From: Microbulbifer aggregans
GTDB lineage: Bacteria > Pseudomonadota > Gammaproteobacteria > Pseudomonadales > Cellvibrionaceae
Reading direction: 5' to 3'
DNA length: 64,000 nt
Assembly: GCF_001750105.1 (NCBI RefSeq)
Contig: NZ_CP014143.1
Span: forward strand, 1,364,001-1,428,000
Shown: positions 35,600-43,403 of the stretch, in pieces
How the letters are laid out: each line of letters starts with the position of its first letter
Position numbering within the stretch: the first letter of the stretch is position 1
Translations under genes and position numbers: made by a program
The notes under the pieces: model-generated
The model's database searches: none
The model's input: the letters and a program-made list of their open reading frames with translations, nothing else
What the model was told of the DNA's origin: nothing

Positions 35600-36400
35600 A
35601 TGAAATACAGTCTCAGCGCCAAGAATCTCGTCAGTCGCAACCTGGAGGCCCGTGCCAGCTATTGTGCGGGCCTGATGAACGTGGATGCCACCAAGGAGAT
35701 CACCGGCGTTCTGCGTACCGACAGCGGCCTGTTGTCGCACACTTTCAATCAGGCGGTTACCACCGCGGTGATGCCTTCGCGGATTCTGCAGCGCTTTGTA
35801 GTGGACTACTTCCGCGAGCGCCACAGCCCCTTCACCCTCTGGCACTGCGCCAACAAGCCCCTCGATGAGGGCGAGATGCTCGAGCTGGGTATGAAGCGCC
35901 AACCTTCCATGGTGGCGATGGCCAGCGAGGTGGTGCGGCTGGCGGCGGATTCGGACTTGCCAGAGGGATTGCGGGGCAAGCTCGAGCTGGAGCCCGTGAA
36001 CGCCGAGTCCCTGGAAGAGTACGGAAAACTGCAGGCCCTGGCTTACAGTGGCGAACGGGAGGGGCCGCAGATCCGCAAGTTTTACCAGACCCTCGCCCAG
36101 GTGCCCGAACAGAAACGGAGTCGCCTGCGTTATTACGCGGGCCGACTCGATGGTGAGCTGGTGGCTGGCGCATCGCTTTACGCTTCAGCGGATGCGCTCG
36201 GCTTCTACGACCTGTATGTGGACGAAAAGCATCGCGGCCAGGGCATCGGCAGGGCCCTGTTCCACTACCTGGTAGGGCAGCTGCAGAACAGTCACCACAA
36301 ACATGTAGTGGCGCTGACTCCGGCTGACCGACAGGAGTTGCTGCTTGAGGCGGGGTTCTTTGCCGTGGGTGAGGTGGCTTGCTACCGGTTTGAGCCCTGA
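35600..36400 (+). CDS. GNAT-family N-acetyltransferase with an extra N-terminal domain
   Basis: 266 aa. The C-terminal half (about 130-266) is a GNAT fold: YDLYVDEKHRGQGIGRALFHYL contains the acetyl-CoA P-loop. The N-terminal half (LVSRNLEARASYC to HCANKPLDEG) resembles the second N-lobe seen in tandem GNAT proteins of the type that read F-x-D-x-N segments, without a coenzyme loop, so probably non-catalytic. It converges with epmA with 19 bp between stops. Substrate unknown. Confidence 0.8.
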   Translation: MKYSLSAKNLVSRNLEARASYCAGLMNVDATKEITGVLRTDSGLLSHTFNQAVTTAVMPSRILQRFVVDYFRERHSPFTLWHCANKPLDEGEMLELGMKRQPSMVAMASEVVRLAADSDLPEGLRGKLELEPVNAESLEEYGKLQALAYSGEREGPQIRKFYQTLAQVPEQKRSRLRYYAGRLDGELVAGASLYASADALGFYDLYVDEKHRGQGIGRALFHYLVGQLQNSHHKHVVALTPADRQELLLEAGFFAVGEVACYRFEP

Positions 36401-36419
36401 CGCATGCAGTCTGGCTCGG

Positions 36420-37379
36420 TCAGGCCCGCTCGATCGGGAAGGCGATCACTTCTTCGATCCTTTGATACCCTCCCGCCAGCATCAGCAACCGGTCGACGCC
36501 CAGGGCGACTCCGGCGCAGTCCGGCATTCCCACCTCCAGAGCGGCCACCAGCCGCTCCTCGTACGGGTACACATGCAGTTTTTGCATGGCCCGGTAGCGG
36601 TGGTCCGCCTCGAAGCGGCGCTGCTGCTCCTCCGCATCGGTGAGCTCCCAGTATCCGTTGGCCAGTTCCAGTCCCGCCACGTAGGCCTCGAAGCGCCGGG
36701 CGACCTGGGTGCCATTCTCGTCCACTTCCACCCGTGCCAGCGCAGCCTGGCTGGCAGGGAAGTCGTAGAGCAATGTAATGCCCTCTCCCATAGTGGGCTC
36801 CAGCCGATGGCTCATCAGCAGGTCGAGGCATTCGTCGCGGCTGGCGGGCACGAACGACAGTTCCACCTCCCGGCGGACGCAGTCCCGCAACGCCTCGTCG
36901 CTGGCGGTGTGCGGGTCCAGCTGCAGGTGGTGCAGGAACAGTGCACGGTAGCTCAGTGACCGGATATCCTCGATTCCCAGCGCCAGCGAGAGCAGTTCCC
37001 CCACTTCTTCCATCAGTCGACGGTCATCCCAGCCGATTCGATACCACTCCAGCATGGTGAACTCGGGGTTGTGGCGCCCGCCGGCCTCCCCTTCACGAAA
37101 TGCCTTGCCCAGGTAATAGCAGTCACCAAAGCCCGCGGCCAGCAGGCGCTTGAGGCCGAACTCGGGACTGGTGGCCAGATAGGCGGGCTCGCCGTTACAG
37201 AGCGCGGTGATGGAGTCGATGTGGGGGTCACTGGTGGCCCTATGGGACAGCACCGGGACCTCGGCTTCCAGGACCGCGCGGCCGGCAAAGAACTGGCGTA
37301 TCTGAGCCAGCAGGGCGGCGCGCTCGCGCAGTGCCTTGAGGCTGGCGCTGGGCTGCCACGAAGTTGTTGCTGAAGTCAT
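36420..37379 (-). CDS. epmA: Elongation factor P--(R)-beta-lysine ligase
   Basis: 319-aa class II lysyl-tRNA-synthetase paralogue without the anticodon-binding domain. It attaches (R)-beta-lysine to Lys34 of EF-P. Motif 1/2 (LEAEVPVLSHRATSDPH, YLGKAFREGEAGGRHNPEF, MLEWYRIGWD) and motif 3 (ALGVDRLLMLAGGY) are intact. It lies 68 bp downstream of efp on the same strand, with a hairpin between, and epmB is divergent from efp: the full modification pathway in 2.8 kb. Confidence 0.95.
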   Translation of the reverse strand: MTSATTSWQPSASLKALRERAALLAQIRQFFAGRAVLEAEVPVLSHRATSDPHIDSITALCNGEPAYLATSPEFGLKRLLAAGFGDCYYLGKAFREGEAGGRHNPEFTMLEWYRIGWDDRRLMEEVGELLSLALGIEDIRSLSYRALFLHHLQLDPHTASDEALRDCVRREVELSFVPASRDECLDLLMSHRLEPTMGEGITLLYDFPASQAALARVEVDENGTQVARRFEAYVAGLELANGYWELTDAEEQQRRFEADHRYRAMQKLHVYPYEERLVAALEVGMPDCAGVALGVDRLLMLAGGYQRIEEVIAFPIERA

Positions 37380-37397
37380 AACAGAAGAGTGTTGGGT

Positions 37398-37421
37398 TAC
37401 CGCCGCCGGATGGCGGCGGTA
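37398..37421 (-). other. Intercistronic hairpin between efp and epmA
   Basis: Perfect 10-bp stem TACCGCCGCC/GGCGGCGGTA with a 4-nt loop and no T-run. It could reduce read-through so that epmA is made at a lower level than the abundant EF-P, or protect the efp mRNA 3' end. Confidence 0.6.
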
Positions 37422-37447
37422 GGAATGGTTGGATCAGGCTGACTGGA

Positions 37448-38020
37448 TCAGTCTTCCTTGGCACGACCCAGGTATTCACCGGTGCGGGTATCTACCTTGA
37501 CGGTCTCGCCGATCTCGAGGAACAGCGGTACCTTCACCACGGCGCCGGTGATCAGGGTCGCCGGCTTGGTGCCGCCCTGGGCGGTGTCGCCGCGTACACC
37601 GGGATCGGTATCGGTGATTTCCAGAATCACGTGGTTGGGTGGAGTCACCGCCAGCGGTGAGCCGTTGTAGAGGGTTACGGTGCAGACATCCTGCTCCTTC
37701 AGCCACTTGGCGGCATCGCCGACGGCATCGGCGCTGGCCTGGTGCTGCTCGAAAGTCTCGGGCTCCATGAAGTGGTAGAACTCGCCGTCGTTGTAGAGGT
37801 ACTCCATGTCGCGGTCCATCACATCGGCGGCCTCCAGGCTCTCACCGGAACGGAAGGTGCGCTCCCAGACCCGGCCGGTCTTCAGGTTGCGCAGCTTGAC
37901 GCGGTTAAACGCCTGGCCCTTACCGGGTTTGACGAATTCGTTTTCCACGATGGAGCAGGGGTCGCCGTCCAGCATTACCTTGAGACCGCCCTTGAATTCG
38001 TTGGTGGAGTAACTAGCCAT
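37448..38020 (-). CDS. efp: Elongation factor P
   Basis: 190-aa translation factor that relieves ribosome stalling at polyproline. The modified loop is [12 protein letters not shown] with Lys34, followed by the OB domains and EPETFEQHQ. The end ([14 protein letters not shown]) is typical. Strong AGAGGA ribosome-binding site. The lysine-type loop matches the presence of epmA and epmB and excludes the arginine (EarP) type. Confidence 0.97.
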   Translation of the reverse strand: MASYSTNEFKGGLKVMLDGDPCSIVENEFVKPGKGQAFNRVKLRNLKTGRVWERTFRSGESLEAADVMDRDMEYLYNDGEFYHFMEPETFEQHQASADAVGDAAKWLKEQDVCTVTLYNGSPLAVTPPNHVILEITDTDPGVRGDTAQGGTKPATLITGAVVKVPLFLEIGETVKVDTRTGEYLGRAKED

Positions 38021-38147
38021 GGATTCCTCTGAATAAACCTGTCGGGACGCCGGTGAAACAGTGTCGGCATCCCATTAAATTTTCGCCCTTCCAATTTTGG
38101 TCTGGGTGCTTAAAATTTGCGCGCCCGCGCAAGTCGAATAGCCCGAT

Positions 38148-39185
38148 ATGATACAGCACCCCCGAGCCCCCCGTGAAATCGTTGCGACCGATTATCCCGC
38201 CCCGCCCAGCGAGCGGCGCTGGCAGGATGAAATGGCCGACCTGGTCACCGACCCGCGGGAGCTGATTGAATTGCTGCAGCTGGACCCGGCACAGCTGCCC
38301 TCAGCGCTGCGCGCCAGCGACGACTTTGCGCTGCGGATACCGCGGCCCTTCCTTGAGCGCATGCGCAAGGGCGATCCGGCCGATCCACTGCTGTTGCAGG
38401 TCTTGCCCGGTGCGCCGGAACTCGAGGCCGCGCCAGGCTTTACCCCGGACCCACTCGGTGAGAGAGACGCCAACCCCGTGCCAGGCGTGGTGCACAAGTA
38501 CCGCGGGCGCCTGCTACTGATTGCCGCCGGACAGTGCGCGGTGAACTGTCGCTACTGCTTTCGCCGCTTGTTTCCCTATGGCGAGAACCACCTCAGCCGG
38601 GCCCAGTGGCAGGATGCGCTGGACTATATCCGCGGTCAGGACGCGCTGCGGGAAGTGATCCTGAGCGGCGGCGACCCGCTGGTACTGGGCGATCGCCAGC
38701 TGCAATGGTTTGCCGATGAGCTGGCGACTATCCCGCAACTCACGACACTGCGGGTGCACACCCGCCTGCCGATCGTGGCACCCAGTCGGGTAACTGATGA
38801 ACTGCTGCGCTGGCTAACGGGCAGCCGCCTGAGACCGGTGCTGGTGCTGCATTGCAATCACGCCAATGAGATCGATGACCGCGTAAGCGCAGCGCTGCAG
38901 CGGCTGCGGGCAGCCGGGGTGACACTGCTCAATCAGGCCGTCCTGTTGCGCGGCGTCAATGATTCAGAGACCGCTCTGGCGGAGCTGAGCGAGCGGCTGT
39001 TTGCAAGCGGTGTGCTGCCCTACTACCTGCACCAGCTGGATCGGGTGCAGGGCGCGGCGCATTTCGAGGTCGCCGACGATCGTGCCCGTGCCCTGGTGGC
39101 GGCAATTCGCCGGCGGCTTCCGGGCTACCTGGTTCCTCGTCTGGTCAGGGAAATCGCCGGAGAGGCCTCCAAGACGCCGATCTGA
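38148..39185 (+). CDS. epmB: EF-P beta-lysylation protein (lysine 2,3-aminomutase-like)
   Basis: 345-aa radical-SAM/PLP enzyme converting (S)-alpha-lysine to (R)-beta-lysine for EF-P. The 4Fe-4S cysteines are Cys130, Cys134 and Cys137 in CAVNCRYCFRR; LSGGDPLVLGDRQL follows, and the PLP lysine region lies after VLPYYLHQLDRVQGAAHFEV. Divergent from efp across 127 bp. Confidence 0.95.
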   Translation: MIQHPRAPREIVATDYPAPPSERRWQDEMADLVTDPRELIELLQLDPAQLPSALRASDDFALRIPRPFLERMRKGDPADPLLLQVLPGAPELEAAPGFTPDPLGERDANPVPGVVHKYRGRLLLIAAGQCAVNCRYCFRRLFPYGENHLSRAQWQDALDYIRGQDALREVILSGGDPLVLGDRQLQWFADELATIPQLTTLRVHTRLPIVAPSRVTDELLRWLTGSRLRPVLVLHCNHANEIDDRVSAALQRLRAAGVTLLNQAVLLRGVNDSETALAELSERLFASGVLPYYLHQLDRVQGAAHFEVADDRARALVAAIRRRLPGYLVPRLVREIAGEASKTPI

Positions 39186-39248
39186 CAGCAGGGGCAGTTC
39201 CGGGGCGACGAATTTCACAATTTTGGCGGATAATTCATTTTTGCCCGC

Positions 39249-39304
39249 TTGTTTGGGGAATTCGCCGCTCCCTATACTGGCGTCTAACCAATGGATGGTT
39301 AGAC
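39249..39304 (+). promoter_or_regulatory. Promoter with start-codon-proximal inverted repeat upstream of the PilZ-like gene
   Basis: TTGTTT (39249-39254), 18-bp spacer, TATACT (39273-39278), then a perfect 8-bp inverted repeat GTCTAACC/GGTTAGAC (39282-39289 and 39297-39304) with a 7-nt loop that ends 3 nt before the ATG. The repeat covers the predicted transcript start and the only possible ribosome-binding site. Confidence 0.5.
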
Positions 39305-39307
39305 AAA

Positions 39308-41008
39308 ATGCCGGAAGCTCCCACTCAAGCGGTGACCCGCAAAACGGTCTCCGCACCCGATCTCTTTGCGCGCCTGCAGCTGCCTGCGCTGTCGCTGGAC
39401 GCGTTGTCCTGCGGTTGCGACAGCGAGCGCCAGCTGTACGACTGGCTCGCAGAACAATACCTTCAGCCCTACCAGCCCAGTGACCAGCACAGGTTGTCTG
39501 CGCTGTTAAACACACTTGCCGATGAAATTGCCCGCTGGCGCAGCCCTCCCCAGCGTCGCCTGCCGATGCTCGAGCTGGTGCGGGAATACACGCTTGCCTG
39601 TGTGGATGCCATGGCCCTGCGCCAGGCCGGGCAGATCAATGCCAGCGGTTCGACGCTACAGGCCGGAGTGCGTGCTGCCATGCGGCTCCTGCAGCAGCTG
39701 GCGCTGGCATACAGTGCGCTGGCCCAGCAAATGCGGCTGGAGCCGGGGCTGCCGATTCTGGTGCGCCGTCGCAGTGCCCGCGCACTGCAGCGCGCGGTCG
39801 ATGCCTACCGGCGCCTGATCCAGCTGGGGCCGTTGTTCTCCGTCGCCACGCCGGCGAACACCTGGCGTAACCTGCAGCTGCTGGTCCAGCTCGCCAGGGC
39901 ACAGAAACTCGATGGCCAGCGAGTGCGCGACCGGCATCATCCCCAGCGACGCGATAGTGTCGCCGATGCCTATATCCAGGCTGCGCTGTTCGGCAGTGCC
40001 AATCCGGGACAGCTCTCCGTGCCAGATCAGGAGCGGCTCTGGTCTCTGACCCATCAATGGCTTTCCTGCGTTGTTATCGAGGACCGCTATACCGAGCGCG
40101 GCAGTGCACTGCTCGCCTCACTGGCACTGGACCAGCCTCCGATTCCCGCCAATCGCGTTGAAAACTGCCAGTTGGACCTGCGCCATTTCACAGCGCCGCT
40201 GGGCTGGAAGATCGACCTGAAGCGACTTCTCGATCAGCTCTCCCGCGCTGCGGAAAGAGAGGGGCAGGGGTTGATCCACCGTATCTATCATGGCTGGGCG
40301 GATGATTTTGGCCGCCAGCAGCGCCGCACCCCAACCGAGCAGCGCTGTGAAATCCTCATCGGTCTCGGTGCGATCTGTCATCACCTGGATAGCGGTGCTC
40401 TCCTCGGCAGTGATGTTATCGACCGCCTCTGTGGTGGCCCCAGTGAAGCAACTTCTGTCGACACCACCCGCACCGACTTGCGCCGCCAGGCCAGTGAATT
40501 CGGGGGTGTCCTCCCCAGTGCCCCGAGTCTGGGGGGGCGCTGGAAGGGCGGAGTAAGGGAGTCTCTCGCCGAGCGTTACCGGCCGCTGGAGGCTGGAGTA
40601 ATCGATTTCAGCAGTGCGGGCATGGGTCTCAAGCTGAGTCATGAGCTGGCCGAAAAAGTGCGTACCGGTGAGCTGCTGGCGGTCCGGCTGGTGGATACCT
40701 GGCAGCTGGCTGTGGTGCGCTGGCAGTACACCCTGCCGGACCATTGCCGTGCCGGAGTGGAGTTTCTGGCGTCCGAGGCGCTGGCGGTGCGTGTGCAGCG
40801 TCACACCGATGCCGGACATTTGTCGGCACCGATTTCGGGCATACTGCTGCGGACTGCGGATGGGGCGGGAGCAACGCTGGCCCTGCCAAAGCCACTGTTC
40901 AAGAGGGGTGACAGTGTCGAGTTGCTCGCCCAGCCCGAGGGGCGATCCCTGCGGCTCCAGGGGCAGGTCGAGACCGGAGAGGGGTTCGCCTGCTTTGACT
41001 TTGTGTGA
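39308..41008 (+). CDS. PilZ-domain-like protein encoded next to FimX
   Basis: 566 aa, mostly helical to about residue 415 (coiled, Leu/Ala/Arg/Gln-rich), then a beta-rich region (about 425-566). Near 425, RYRPLEAGVIDFSSAGMGLKL shows the D/NxSxxG part of a PilZ c-di-GMP site; the preceding RxxxR arginines are only loosely present (RESLAERYR). A gene of this kind sits before fimX in Pseudomonas and relatives. A role as c-di-GMP effector or scaffold in twitching motility is inferred from that linkage. No signal peptide. fimX starts 138 bp after its stop. Confidence 0.65.
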   Translation: MPEAPTQAVTRKTVSAPDLFARLQLPALSLDALSCGCDSERQLYDWLAEQYLQPYQPSDQHRLSALLNTLADEIARWRSPPQRRLPMLELVREYTLACVDAMALRQAGQINASGSTLQAGVRAAMRLLQQLALAYSALAQQMRLEPGLPILVRRRSARALQRAVDAYRRLIQLGPLFSVATPANTWRNLQLLVQLARAQKLDGQRVRDRHHPQRRDSVADAYIQAALFGSANPGQLSVPDQERLWSLTHQWLSCVVIEDRYTERGSALLASLALDQPPIPANRVENCQLDLRHFTAPLGWKIDLKRLLDQLSRAAEREGQGLIHRIYHGWADDFGRQQRRTPTEQRCEILIGLGAICHHLDSGALLGSDVIDRLCGGPSEATSVDTTRTDLRRQASEFGGVLPSAPSLGGRWKGGVRESLAERYRPLEAGVIDFSSAGMGLKLSHELAEKVRTGELLAVRLVDTWQLAVVRWQYTLPDHCRAGVEFLASEALAVRVQRHTDAGHLSAPISGILLRTADGAGATLALPKPLFKRGDSVELLAQPEGRSLRLQGQVETGEGFACFDFV

Positions 41009-41145
41009 CAAATCTCTCGACTGCTGGCGGCGCCCTTGTAAGTAACGGCTGACGCAACCTAAACTTGGGGACTTTGAGCGTCGGGCCCCTCCCGGCGCCT
41101 GCGGCCGCGCCAGCGGCCGCCGCAGTAGTCACAAAGAGCAATAAG

Positions 41146-43233
41146 ATGAGCGCCAGCGACACCATCCGACTTCTCCTGATCCACGATGTGCCCTCCGAGG
41201 CCCAGAGACTTGTCAGCATGCTGCACAATGCGGGTCGACCCAACCGCGCACAGCACGTGGCCAGTGAGGCGGCCCTGGTAAAACTGCTGCAGGACAAGAC
41301 CTGGGATCTTCTCATTGCGGCAGAAAGCAGCCAGAAGCTCGCTCCCGCCGTGGCGCTGCGCACCATTCAAAAAATGCAGAAAGATGTCCCCGTCCTGTTG
41401 CTCAGCGAGCGCGATGGCGCCCAGCCGGTGGTCGAAGGGCTGAAGTTGGGTGCCCGTGATGTCATCACCGTGGATGAGGATCAGCATTTGCTACTGGTGA
41501 TCCAGCGGGAATTGCAGGCGCTGGAGAACCGCCGCAAGGCGCGCCTGCATGACCGCCGCTATCACGCCACCCTGCAGCGGGCCAAGGAGCTGCTCGACAG
41601 TTCCAAGGATGCTATCGCCTACGTCTCCGACGGGCTGATCGTCTACGCCAATGAGTCTTTTGCCGAGCGGTTTGGCTACAAGAGCGGTGAGGATGTGGAG
41701 TACCAGCCCCTCATCGACATGCTGAGTGAGAGTGAGCGTGAGGACGGCAGGGAGTTCCTCAAACAGTGCGCCATCGACAACAACGAAGTCGAGGCCCGAC
41801 AGTGGAAGTTCACCGCCAAGACCGCCTCCGGTTCCCAGCTGCCAACGCGGGCGGAAGTCCTCGCCACGGTTTATGACGAGGAGCGCTGCCTGCAGGTGCG
41901 CATCGCCACCCGCGCCGGGGATACCGAACAGCTGGAGGCGCAGCTCAGCGACATCAAAAACCGGGACCCGCTCACTGGTCTCTACAACCGCCAGCATTTC
42001 CTCCGCTTGCTGGACTCGACCATTAATGCCATTGCCGGCTCCCAGCGTACCGGCGGCCTCCTGTATCTGGAGATCGACCGGTTCGAGCAGACGGTGCTCG
42101 GTACGGTGGGCGTGGCAGGTGCCGATGCCCTGCAGAAGAAAGTGGCGGAGCTGCTGCAGTCCAGCCTGCGCCGTGGCGATGTGGTGGCCCGCTATGGCGA
42201 CGAGAGCTTCTGCCTGTTGATGTCCGAGACGACGCCGGACAGCGCCGAGCGTCGCACCGGGGAACTGCTGAAGAAGATTTCTGACACCATTTTCGAGGCG
42301 GCGGGCAAGACATTGCATGTGACCGCCTCAGTGGGTATCTCGCTTCTCAGCGAGGCCTCCGGCAGCGGTGAGAAGGTGCTCAATCAGGCGCTCAAGGCCC
42401 ACGATCAGGCCCTGCAGCACAATGACAAGGGCGATTGTTTCGCGCTCTACGAGCCGGATACGGAACAACAGGACGACGCCAACACCTACCGCCGCGCACG
42501 GGTGGCTCAGGCCCTGGAAGCGGGCAAACTGAAGCTGCTCTATCAGCCGGTGCTGAGCCTGCAGGGCAGCGGCGAGCATCTCTACGAGGTGCTGGTGCGG
42601 CTGGTAGACGGCAAGGAAGAGCTGGCGCCGGTGGCATTCCTCGAGGGTATCGGCGACTCGTCGCTGTCGTCGAAGATGGACCGCTGGGTGATCCTTACCG
42701 CGATCAAGGCCGCCGCAGCGCAGCGCGCGACCGGCAAGCAGGTCACGCTGTTATTGCACCTCACTTCCGCCTCGCTGCTGGACAGCAGCCTCCCGGCCTG
42801 GCTGGGGGTGGCATTCAAGGCCGCCAAAGTGCCGCCGGGCGCGGTGGTTTTCCAGCTGCGGCAGGAAGACATCAACAGCAACCTGCATGCGGCGCGGGAC
42901 TTCACCAAGCAGGTGCAGGACCTGGGCTGTCGGGTGGCGGTCTGCCACTTTGGCACCGGTCTCAACCCGTTCAAGTCGCTCGAACACGTCAAGGTTGATG
43001 TGGCCAAGGTGGACCCCTCCTTTGTGCGTGAAGTGCAGGATGAGGGCGAGAGCAGTGAGACGCTGGCCAACCTGATCAAGGAGCTCTCCACGACTGGCAC
43101 CAAGGTCATCGTGCCGCACATCGAGCAGGCCAGCATGCTGCCGACTCTGTGGCAGACGGGTACCGACTATATCCAGGGCTACTATGTCCAGGCACCCGCT
43201 GAGGAGATGGCATTCGATTTCAGTCTGGATTGA
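41146..43233 (+). CDS. fimX: FimX-type protein: degenerate REC-PAS-GGDEF-EAL
   Basis: 695 aa (P. aeruginosa FimX is 691). Receiver-like domain (about 1-125) lacks the phosphorylatable Asp: the strand reads WDLLIAAESS. PAS about 145-255; GGDEF-like about 275-430 with YGDESF (349-354) in place of GGDEF; EAL-like about 445-690 with EVL (481-483) in place of EAL. So both enzymatic sites are probably dead and the EAL domain is a c-di-GMP receptor, as in FimX, which localises to a cell pole and promotes type IV pilus assembly with PilB and PilZ. ATG 41146 is chosen; the open frame extends to 41065. Confidence 0.88.
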   Translation: MSASDTIRLLLIHDVPSEAQRLVSMLHNAGRPNRAQHVASEAALVKLLQDKTWDLLIAAESSQKLAPAVALRTIQKMQKDVPVLLLSERDGAQPVVEGLKLGARDVITVDEDQHLLLVIQRELQALENRRKARLHDRRYHATLQRAKELLDSSKDAIAYVSDGLIVYANESFAERFGYKSGEDVEYQPLIDMLSESEREDGREFLKQCAIDNNEVEARQWKFTAKTASGSQLPTRAEVLATVYDEERCLQVRIATRAGDTEQLEAQLSDIKNRDPLTGLYNRQHFLRLLDSTINAIAGSQRTGGLLYLEIDRFEQTVLGTVGVAGADALQKKVAELLQSSLRRGDVVARYGDESFCLLMSETTPDSAERRTGELLKKISDTIFEAAGKTLHVTASVGISLLSEASGSGEKVLNQALKAHDQALQHNDKGDCFALYEPDTEQQDDANTYRRARVAQALEAGKLKLLYQPVLSLQGSGEHLYEVLVRLVDGKEELAPVAFLEGIGDSSLSSKMDRWVILTAIKAAAAQRATGKQVTLLLHLTSASLLDSSLPAWLGVAFKAAKVPPGAVVFQLRQEDINSNLHAARDFTKQVQDLGCRVAVCHFGTGLNPFKSLEHVKVDVAKVDPSFVREVQDEGESSETLANLIKELSTTGTKVIVPHIEQASMLPTLWQTGTDYIQGYYVQAPAEEMAFDFSLD

Positions 43234-43403
43234 TCCTGCGGCCGGCGACCGGCCGCCGGCAAATCAATCTCCTTCCCCCTGGTGAGAGCGCGCAAAAAAT
43301 CCCCTCTGCATCCACTTTCCGCGCAGCGCGCTTTCACCTTCTGCCGCCCTTTGGTTATGCTTTAGCGCAATTTCAATGAGCCAAAACCAACTGGAGCCTT
43401 TCC

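Noticed and set aside
40118..41011. 297-codon antisense open frame in the PilZ-like gene
   Set aside because: No protein-like hydrophobic or motif pattern; the forward gene has a promoter and linkage to fimX.
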